Assembly (NCBI RefSeq): GCF_958298935.1
Contig: NC_084943.1
Span: 13,819,001-13,883,000 of the forward strand
DNA from: Phragmites australis
Lineage: Eukaryota; Streptophyta; Magnoliopsida; Poales; Poaceae
Direction: 5' to 3'
DNA: 64,000 nt
Position numbers and translations under genes: made by a program
Shown here: one piece after another, positions 56,135 through 64,000 of the stretch
Layout: every line of letters starts with the position of its first letter
Position numbering within the stretch: the stretch's first letter is position 1
Notes under the pieces: generated by a model
The model's database searches: none
What the model was told of the DNA's origin: nothing
Seen by the model: the letters and a program-made list of their open reading frames with translations, nothing else

Positions 56135-56370
56135 TGGGGTCCCGACCAGTGGATCTGACCACCCACTCGGGGTCCCGACCAGTCACTACGACCACCCACT
56201 TGGGGTCCTGACCAGTCACTCTGACCACCCACTTGGGGTCCCGACCAGTCACTCCGACCACCCACTTGGGGTCCAGACCAATCACTCCAACCACCCACTT
56301 GGGGTCCGACCAGGTACTTCGACCACCCACTCGGGTCCGACCACCTAGTCACCGCGACCACCTAGTCGAT
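56135..56370 (+). repeat. 33-bp tandem array in the H leader
   Basis: About seven units of GGGGTCCCGACCAGTCACT plus CCGACCACCCACTT lie in tandem between PBS and gag. The last units are shorter. The period is divisible by three, so all frames stay open across it (WSGPQVGG repeats on the minus strand). No gene is implied. Confidence 0.93.
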
Positions 56371-56976
56371 TTCGCCCACCTTCTCGAATCCGACCACCAT
56401 AACCGAAACAAAGGTAGCAAAAGTTCAGAGAGAGAGAGAGAGAAGAGTTTTGAGTTTGTGTCACATTAGCAAAAAAAAGTAAAGAAAGCAAGATGCAAAG
56501 AGTGCCAAAAAAATGAAGCAAAGAGTGCAAAAAAAGAGCAAGAATTAAAAAGAAAGAAAAAGATATATCAGGTTTGCATTGCGCATTTTGTTCCATTGTG
56601 CTTGTGTCTGTTATAGTTTTCGGCTTGCTTGAGCTAGTTCTAGGAACGTGTTCGAGCCAGTAACTGTGACAAGTACTGAGGATATTTATTTAGATTTGCT
56701 AATCTGATTTCAATTATTGCTATTCTTTGCTACTAAATATTACCTACCCAAGCTACACCTTCTCTTGATCAGAACAATTTCTCCCCTTACAAGTACCTCA
56801 CTCGCACCCAATAAGGTATCACGAACTAGCCACCGGTTGTGCCAACTGCTGTGTTTGGTAAGAATACTTGCTAGAGCATGGTAAGATGCTTGAGAGTGTA
56901 TGACTCCGCTTCACTTTCCACCACCTAGTAGTTGATAGGGACAATATCTTTTGTTATCTTCTATCTACTACTAACC
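56371..56976 (+). other. Leader of H between array and gag
   Basis: It contains purine-rich runs (56424-56445, 56470-56565) and then ordinary A/T-rich sequence. No frame with motif was found. Confidence 0.5.
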
Positions 56977-57336
56977 ATGACAGGTGAAACATCGGATGCA
57001 AAATAGTGTGTTTTGAGGGAAGAACTCACAATGTTGTTGGAAGATCATCGACAAGCTATTAATGAAGACATCAACAAGAAGCTTGCAGAGACAAACACTA
57101 TACTGCAATGACTTAATGATAGTATTGCCATGCTCAATACACACTTTGATCGAGTGATTAATCAGCCACCAAACCATGGGCGTGTGGATCCTTATGGCGT
57201 ATCCCATGAGCAAGAGGAGTCCATCGCAAATGATGAAATTTTGAGGCAAGAACAAGACGCATTTGATACACGACAACAGAATTGATTGAACTTCAACCGC
57301 CAAGGTATGAGAGGTAATACTTTTTAGCATCATAAC
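56977..57336 (+). pseudogene. Gag of H, N-terminal part
   Basis: From ATG 56977 the frame reads MTGETSDAK, a stop, then LREELTMLLEDHRQAINEDI and an acidic helical segment to FNRQGMRGN. It is interrupted by a solo LTR at 57337. The gag core resumes at 58657. Confidence 0.7.
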
Positions 57337-58651
57337 TGTCGGAGGATGAACTCCGCAAGCGGGGATCCTGAGGGACCCCCTTTGAGATTCGACTGGGGGG
57401 GGCTGATTCTGGATCTACCTCGTATATGGATTTAATGCGGATATGTGAGATCTAGGCAGGACGGATGATCGTCGGCTAGTGAGAGTAAATGCTCAAGGGA
57501 TCTAGGCAGGACGGAGCGTAATACCCTACTCCTGTGTGTATGCTATTAATGCTTTGGGAATGCCTTTCTCTGGATCTCTTGTGTTACAAGGTTTTTTGTC
57601 TAAGTCTAGAGCTTCGATCCTGCTTCGAGCTTGGTGAACCTCTACTCAGCTTTTCAGACTTCTAAGACCTGTTGCCGTATGCTCTCGCCTCTTTTTCTTT
57701 TGGCTTGTCCTTCTCCAAAGTGCACCCCCCTTTATCCTGTTAGGGGAGGCTCGGCGTGCCCAGAAACGGGAGCACAAGTTCCCATGAGCCATAAATGGAA
57801 AGCAACCATCTTGGGGATGCAGTTTGATGTTACAGGGGTTGAAAATGCGCCTTCGGTCGGTCCTGTTGCTCATTACGCCCAACTTTAGCAGGTGCAGGAG
57901 GGGGGGCCACTGGGCAGCCGCTGAACTACCCCACATGCTCTCTCGGTCAGAGCAGGTCTGACACAACAGGGGGGCAGGCGACATGCCTCGAGCCCTGTGA
58001 CAATATCTCCAAGCCGTTTCCCTTATGGGCCCCGCAGGGTGACGCGCGATGGGACCCATCGCATTAAATGTCCCCACGCCTTCCTGCCAGGCCGTCGCAG
58101 GGACCGACGTACTCAGTACGATAGGCATGGGGGGGAGTGGTTGGAAGTGACAGGCCACACTCCCTCTTAAATACAGCATCGGGCCTCTCACCAATTGACA
58201 CCTCACCGTTGAGCCCTTGTGGGGTCCACCGGCAAGGGGCTTCTCAGGTCCTCGGGGAACTCTGGGTGCTCGGGGACTACTGTTCATAGCCCCGAGCGCC
58301 CTCTCCTATATATGGCTCTTCTCGGGTCCTTGGGGAACTCCGGGTACTCGGGGACCACTATTCATGGCCCCGAGCATCCCTCCTGAAACTGGCTCTTCTT
58401 GGGTCCTCAGGGAACTACGGGTACTCGGGGACCACTGTTCATGGCCCCGAGCACCCCTCCCGGAACTGCCTCTTCTCGGGTTGTCTAGGAACTGTGGGTA
58501 CTCAGGAACCACTGTTCATCTCCCCGAGCACCCCTCCCGAAACTGGCTCTTCTCGGTCCTCAGGAAGATAGTCCCTGAGGGAGTGCGCCACGTGGCATTC
58601 TGTTGTCCTGGCCTCGGGACTCGGGGACCCCTGGTTCCCATGTCACCGACA
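57337..58651 (+). mobile_element. Solo LTR inserted in H gag
   Basis: It starts TGTCGG and ends CCGACA (perfect 6-bp inverted ends), 1315 bp. It is flanked by ATAAC (57332-57336) and ATAAT (58652-58656), a one-mismatch target-site duplication. It has four 77-bp units in its second half. Frames within it are not genes. An LTR-LTR recombination left only this LTR. Confidence 0.88.
58245..58565 (+). repeat. 77-bp tandem units in the solo LTR
   Basis: TGTTCATGGCCCCGAGC-type motifs recur at 58283, 58361, 58438 and 58515 (77-78 bp apart), each followed by CTGGCTCTTCTCGGGTCCT. Confidence 0.93.
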
Positions 58652-58656
58652 ATAAT

Positions 58657-59600
58657 TCATGTGTATCTTTTGCGGGTTCTTATGATGCTGAAAAGTATTT
58701 AGATTGGGAGATGACGGTCGAACAGAAGTTTAATGGTCACTTGGTTCCTGAAGTGCATACAGTTAGGCAAGCCACTAGTGAATTTAAAGATTTTGCAATC
58801 ATCTCGTGGAATAGATTTTGCATTGATGGGTTACCACCTACTACATGGAATGCTTTAAAGGTTGCTATGTGTAACTGATTTGTTCCACACTCTTTTAAAC
58901 ATGATTTTGTGTAAGAAATTGCAGCGCTTAAACCAAGACGCTACAAATTAGTATGTTGCGTTGTAATAGTATTGTGGATGAAGAGGCTGCAATGGCACAT
59001 TTTTATGGAGGGTTATGGCGTGAAATTCAGGACATAATTGATTACAAAGAATATGATAGTGTTCCTAGATTATTCCAACTTGCGTATTTGGTAGAAAAAG
59101 AATTGCAGGGACGACAATAGAGGCCAAGGGCAATTTTGGAAGTACGATTACTTCAAAATCAATACCGGGACAAGTCAAAATAGCCCCACGTTCAGCTACA
59201 CGATCTGCTGCCTCCTTCTCGAGTAGGTTGCGTTCAGCAGTACCTTCGACATTGTCACACGCTCCTGAGGTAAGCAAATTCGTAAGTGTGCAGGGTCCAA
59301 CCAAGAGCTCTTCCTTGGTTGCTTCTATAAACCGATCGACCAGGACTGTATGCCACCGGTGCAAGGGAATGGGCCACGTCATGAAGGATTGCCCAAGTCA
59401 CTGAGCATACATTGTAACAGAAAATGGTGGATATGTAAGTGCTAGTGTTGTTGAGAATAAATATGCTCTTGTAGCTAACCATGCAGGTGACGAGGATGGA
59501 CGTGAGATGGATATCGACCATGAGGAAGTGTTCGATGCCACTACCACGGAGGATTATCGAACCCTCATTGTGCAGCGAGTGTTAAGCACTCAAATGGAGC
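58657..59600 (+). pseudogene. Gag of H, core and zinc-finger part
   Basis: FAGSYDAEKYLDWEMTVEQK and ATSEFKDFAIISWN begin the gag core typical of this chromovirus group, and LWREIQDIIDY..YD and FQLAYLVEKELQ follow in other frames. A C...CH...G zinc knuckle is traceable near 59345-59400 (CHRCKGMGHVM-like, then C). Stops and shifts are frequent. Confidence 0.75.
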
Positions 59601-60290
59601 AAACAGAATAGCTACAACACCATAATTTGTTTCAGATGTTCCTCATAGTCAAGGATTATCGTGTTTGAGTCATTATTGATGGAGGAAGCTGCAACAACTT
59701 GGTAAGTTCAGATACGATCGAGGAGCTTGCTTTGCCGATAAGAAACCATCCTCACCCTTATCATATTCAATGGTTCAACAATAGTGGTAAGGTGAAGGTA
59801 ATGCAAATAGCTAGAGTGCATTTTTTTATTAGTTCATACCATGATTGTGCTAATTTTGATGTAGTTCCCATGCAAGCATGCTCTCTTTTGCTAGGACAAC
59901 CATGGGAGTTTGATACTGATGCAACACAGTATGGTAGAAGTAATAAGTATACTCTTATGCATAAAGGAAAGAAAATAACTTTTCTACCTTTAACCCCTAC
60001 TGAAATTGTGAAATGTGAACAAAAGATAGCTAAAAATAAGAGAAAAAAGTTTAAGAATGAATCTGAAAATCCAAGTAGTGGAAAATGTTTTTCCACCCAA
60101 AATGGAAAAGGCAACAACAACTTCTAAGTCCGATGGAATTAAATTGTAAGGGTGTGTTATGCTTGCCACTAAATCTGACCTTGCTGAAATTTGCGATAAT
60201 GAATACCATGCTATGCTTTGATATGCAAAGAGGCCTTAGTTTCACTTGAGAATATATCTAGCTCTTTGCCTCCTGCTGTTGTTAATCTTT
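59601..60290 (+). pseudogene. Protease of H
   Basis: VIIDGGSCNNL gives the DGGS active site at about 59672-59700, after a TGA. The open frame 59699-60127 then has HPYHIQWFNNSGKVKVMQIA, MQACSLLLGQPWEFDTDAT and a Lys-rich tail. It is a homolog of D's protease. The upstream stop separates it from gag. Confidence 0.83.
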
Positions 60291-61070
60291 TGTAGTAGTT
60301 TGTGGATGTATTTCCAGTTGAGATACCCCTGGGATTACCACCTATTTGAGGGATTGATCATCAAATTGATTTGATTCCAGGAGCAACTTCGCCAATCCGT
60401 GCTACATATAGGACCAACCCGGAAGAGACTAAGGAAATTCAGCAACAAGTCCAAGATCTATTGGATCGCAAGTACTTACGAGAAAGCCTTAGTCCTTGTG
60501 TTGTTCCTATTCTTTTGGTTCCTAAGAAAGACAGGAAGTTGGTGTATGTGTGTTGATTGTAGAGCCATCAATAATATTACTATAAGATATCATCACCCTA
60601 TCCCTAGGTTAGATGATATGCTTAATGAGTTGAGTAGTTCTATAATTTTCACTAAAATTGAAATGTAAAGTGGATACCACCAAATTAGGATGAAACTTGG
60701 AGATGAATGGAAAAACGCTTTTAAAACTAGGTTTGGCATGTATGAGTGGTTAGTAATGCCTTTTGGGTTAACTAATGCACCTAGTACTTTCATGCGACTG
60801 ATGAACGAAGTTTTATGTGTTTTCATTAGAAGATTTGTGATGGTATATTTTGATGATATCTTGATTTGCAGCAAGACACAAGAACAACACTTTGATCATT
60901 TACGTAGTGTTTCTAATGTTTTGAGAGATGCACGTTTGTTCGGTAACCTCGAAAAGTGCATCTTTTGCACGGATCGAGTCTCTTTTCTTGGCTATGTTGT
61001 TACTCCACAGGGAATAGAGGTGGATGAAGCAAAAAATCAAAGCCATAAAGAGTTGGCCAACTCCTGAGAT
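60291..61070 (+). pseudogene. Reverse transcriptase of H
   Basis: QFVDVFPVEIPLGLPPI precedes [21 protein letters not shown] and [16 protein letters not shown] one-base shift near 60530 leads to [14 protein letters not shown], and a stop follows IFTKIEM. The main block 60690-61067 has [19 protein letters not shown] and an intact catalytic box [12 protein letters not shown] at about 60838-60873. It is the best preserved RT in the window together with F's. Confidence 0.87.
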
Positions 61071-61610
61071 TGTTACACAAGTGAGAAAATTTCAAGGTCT
61101 TGCGGAATTCTATCGGCAATTTGTGCGGGATTTTAGCATCTTTTCTGCTCCATTAAATGAGTTGACGAAGAAAGGAGTAGTTTTCAAATGGGACATGCAC
61201 AAGAACAAGCATTCAAGTTTTTGAAAGAGAAGCTCACCCATGCTCCATTGCTCCAACTCTCTGATTTTGGTAAGACCTTTGAAATAGAATGTGATGCTAG
61301 TGGGATTGGAATTGGAGGTGTGCTAATTCAAGAAGGTAAACCTATTGCTTATTTCTGTGAGAAATTAAGTGGACCAAGTCTAAATTATTCTACCTATGAT
61401 AAGGAATTGTATACTTTAGTTCGAGTGCTTGAAACTTGGCAACATTATCTTTGGCCCAAAGAATTTGTTAAACATTCTGATCATGAATCATTGAAACATA
61501 TTAGGAGTCAAGCTAAACTGAGTAAATGACATGCTAAATAGGTATAATTTATTGAGTCATTTCCATATGTTATAAAACATAAGAAAGGAAAGGACAATAT
61601 GATAGATGAT
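61024..61610 (+). pseudogene. RT connection and RNase H of H
   Basis: Two overlapping frames carry [35 protein letters not shown] and then [58 protein letters not shown] and [11 protein letters not shown]. Catalytic Asp and Glu residues remain. The shift at about 61190 and two stops near 61530 break it. Confidence 0.85.
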
Positions 61611-62908
61611 GCGCTTTCTAGGCACTATACCATGTTATCTCAACTAGATCATAAGTTTTTTGGTTTAGAGACCCTTAAAGAATTATATGCTGCTAATTTG
61701 GATTTTAAAGAAGTTATTGAACATTGTAAAAAAGGGAAAATATGGAATAAACATGTGTTGAATGACAGGTTGCTCTATCATACTAACAAGCTATGCATTC
61801 CAGCTAGCTCCGTTCGTCTTTTGTTGTTGCAGAAGGCGCATGGAGGAGGATTGATGGCACATCTTGGAGCAAAGAAGACTGAAGATGTGCTAGCCGCTCA
61901 TTTCTTTTGGTCAAAGATGAGACGTGACATCGAGCGCTACGTGTCACATTGCACCACTTGCAATAAAGCTAAGTCTCGCTTAAATCCACAAGATCTTTAC
62001 ATGCCTCTTCCTGTTCCTAGTGCACCTTTGGAGGATATTTCCATGGATTTTGTTTTAGTATTGCCTAGGACAAAGAGGGGGAGGGATAGCATGTTTGTAG
62101 TTGTGGATAGATTTTTTAAAATGGCACATTTTATACCTTGTCATAAGAGCGATGATGCTACAAACATAGCTGATTTGTTTTTTAGGAAAATCATTTGACT
62201 ACATGGAGTGCCTAATACTATCATCTCAGATCGTTGCACAAAGTTTTTGAGTCACTTTTGGAGATCACTTTGGAATAAATTGGGGATGAAGCTACTGTTT
62301 TCTACTACGTGTCATCCCTAGACCGATGGTCAATGCCAATTGTACCTTATTGACCATGTTACGGGCTGTTCTAAAGAAAAATTTGAGAATGTGGGAAGAG
62401 TGTTTACTGCATATTGAGTTTGCTTACAACAGGTCGATACACCGCACCACCAAGGTAAGTCTGTTTCAGGTAGTGTATGGTTTTAATCCTCATGCTCCTA
62501 TTGATTTACTATCTTTGCCTACTTCTGAAAGACTTAATTTGGATGTCAAGAAACATGCTGAATTTATTCTTAAGCTGCATGAGACAACTAAAAAGAATAT
62601 AGAGAGCATGATTGAAACTATAGGATTGCGAGAAATAAAGGTAGGAAAGAAATAAAATTTGAATCGGGTGATTTAGTTTGGTCGCATTTGAGAAAGGATA
62701 GGTTTTCAGAATTCAGAAAATCAAAGTTGATGTCTAGAGCTGATGGACCATTTAAGATAATTGAGAAAATAAATGATAATGCATACAAACTAGACCTACC
62801 TGCAGATTTTAGGGTTAGTCCCACGTTTAACATTTTATATTTGAAGTCATACATGGAAGAAGAAGATGGGCTTGAGTCGAGGATGACTCCAATTCAAGAG
62901 GGGGAGAA
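61599..62908 (+). pseudogene. Integrase of H
   Basis: The zinc finger HHCC is intact (KAHGGGLMAHLG to CTTCNKAK, 61825-61970). In the core, DISMDFVLVLPRT holds the first Asp and [14 protein letters not shown] the second. The Glu motif is destroyed (TDGQCQ then a stop, 62320-62345), and a stop and a shift lie nearby. The C-terminal part 62326-62655 and, after another shift, 62688 onward keeps GDLVWSHLRKDRFSEF and DGPFKIIEKINDNAYKLDLP. The reading frame continues without a break into the 3' LTR. Confidence 0.85.
62895..62908 (+). other. Polypurine tract of H, within pol
   Basis: AAGAGGGGGAGAA directly precedes the LTR start TGATGAG. The PPT is translated as part of the pol frame. Confidence 0.85.
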
Positions 62909-63788
62909 TGATGAGCCCATGGCTCCTTCAAATATGATCAATACCACTAATATTCCTCAAATCATAAAAGGTCCAATTGTAAGAGCACGTACGCGACAAT
63001 TGAACCACCAGGTGAACTTGTTTCTTGCTGTTCATACTTTCTTGCATGGTTTGCTACTGAGTCTTTATAATGTTTTATTGATTAGGAATATGGGAAAAGC
63101 ACCACAACCTTTCACAACCTTATCTGGACATCATCCCTCAAAAGACAAGTCTACTCGGATAAGAAGGTAGGCTCTAGTCATGGTCGTGGTTGTGATCGAG
63201 TCCCATGAGAACACATCAATAAAATAGGCATAACTCTGGCATATGGAGTCCAATTGAGATGTTCTTGGATTCGTTGGAAAGCTATTGATGAGACCTTTGA
63301 AATGGATCTGGTCTCACCCTTAGATTCCTTATACATTATTCAAAATCAAAGGAATAATGTGCTACATCACTTTTTAGACCCTGTTGGGTGTTGTAAATGT
63401 GTTAGGGTCGGAGTCCAGGTTGTGCACGTCTCTTTCCACGGCTGCACAACCCTAGGTCGACCTCCTCACGTCCCTCCTATATATACACAGTAGCCGTCAT
63501 AGTTTAGTCTTGGGTTTAGCTTAGATTATTCTGTTTTAGACAGTTTCTCTTTTTATCGGTTTGTTGAACCCCAACTCGAGAACTTCATTGGTAATTAGCA
63601 ATATTCAGATTGCATCTACCTGTTCTTGCTTGTGTTCTAGATTCTCTTGCAGGAAAAGCCTTCTTGGTGAGGTCAACCGTGTCTTGGCACAGTTGATAAC
63701 CACGGAGTAGTGGTGTAGTGGTTGAGATGGTTCTCGATCTGTCCTGGTCAGAGCTTTTGGATTAAAACGTTGAAACTCCACCAATCCA
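62909..63788 (+). repeat. 3' LTR of H, with pol C-terminus
   Basis: It begins TGATGAGCCC and matches the 5' LTR up to CCACCAATC, where about 40 bp of the LTR end is missing. The pol frame (62688-63170) extends 87 codons into it, ending after KSTRIRR. Stretches after 63171 are non-coding. Confidence 0.85.
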
Positions 63789-64000
63789 ATGAGTCATTCC
63801 TTTTGTTATAGTTGTGTCTTCGCACTTAGTAAATACGATACCTGTTGTTGAAGTCATATGTTAAGGTTGCTTAGTGTTGTTAACTAGTTTCTAACCTTTC
63901 CATGACTTAAGCCCCATATCATGCTTTCCGACACTTGTAGAGTACATTATTGTACTGACACTCATTGTTCCCTTTATTGCATCCCTTTTGTTGTTTAGAT
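63789..64000 (+). repeat. 3' LTR of C, right part, to window end
   Basis: It matches 46375-46600 of the 5' LTR of C (GTTATAGTTGTGTCTTC, TTAAGCCCCATATCATGC). It resumes far beyond the point where H interrupted the LTR, so LTR sequence equal to 40384-46370 is missing here. The window ends inside it. Confidence 0.82.

Larger units (their letters stand above)
54889..63788 (+). mobile_element. CRM-like chromovirus H, nearly complete
   Basis: 5' LTR 54889-55820, PBS, leader with a 33-bp array, gag (split by a solo LTR), protease, RT, RNase H, integrase, PPT inside the pol frame, and 3' LTR 62909-63788. The LTR start TGATGAG and the overlap of pol with the LTR are features reported for CRM-type elements. 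The 3' LTR end is lost together with about 6 kb of C LTR coordinates (40384-46370), of which 3.9 kb is J, so a deletion followed the insertion. Confidence 0.85.

Noticed and set aside
57646..58287. Minus-strand frame of 213 codons
   Set aside because: It lies inside the solo LTR with proven ends and target duplication. It has no motif and a G/C-rich composition.

Overview
This window is a block of nested, decayed LTR retrotransposons from a plant, almost certainly a grass. The gag/pol peptides, the very long Tekay-type LTRs, the Tat-lineage elements with antisense genes and a CRM-like element whose pol runs into its LTR all fit Poaceae. A panicoid grass is my guess from general impression and is not proven. 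I find no intact host gene, no rRNA or tRNA and no CRISPR-like array. Nearly every open frame is a pseudogene fragment of a retrotransposon or a chance frame in an LTR.

Layout. 1-4480: 5' part of a Tekay-type chromovirus (element E, minus strand). 4484-5653: repeat module plus a Tat-lineage integrase fragment, minus. 5654-9330: chromovirus LTR, plus. 9340-10742: LTR-like repeat 'L'. 10743-12157: chromovirus LTR piece. 12158-22973: two related non-autonomous Tat-like elements, A (plus) and B (minus), tail to tail, each with only its outward 5' LTR. 22974-24025: pre-gag region of a chromovirus. 24190-28116: LTR, gag and start of RT of a Tat-lineage element G. 28116-36950: Tat-lineage element F (PR, RT, two RNase H domains, deleted integrase, antisense spliced gene, 3' LTR). 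36951-38235: chromovirus LTR, minus. 38236-39930: end of RNase H and integrase of G. 39931-64000: Tekay-type element C. Its 3 kb 5' LTR is split by element J (41926-45822), its gag-pol is broken, and its 3' LTR begins at 54474. Between C's RNase H and 3' LTR lie a repeat module, element D (51426-53640, minus, CRM-like) and a second L copy. C's 3' LTR is split by a nearly complete CRM-like element H (54889-63788), which itself carries a solo LTR (57337-58651).

Biologically, C, E and the 5654, 10743 and 38235 LTRs are Tekay/Del-like chromoviruses. H and D are one CRM-like family. G and F, and by PBS the non-autonomous A, B and J, belong to the Tat side. The most interesting item is the five-exon antisense gene of F (32811-35888, minus, own TATA box), with a probable counterpart split between J (5' end) and A (3' half). 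Decay is dominated by C-to-T/G-to-A type changes, including loss of catalytic Asp residues, plus deletions and illegitimate junctions. The region therefore looks old and heterochromatic; CRM-like elements make a pericentromeric site possible but do not show it. Family names are from recalled protein and LTR patterns; no search was run.
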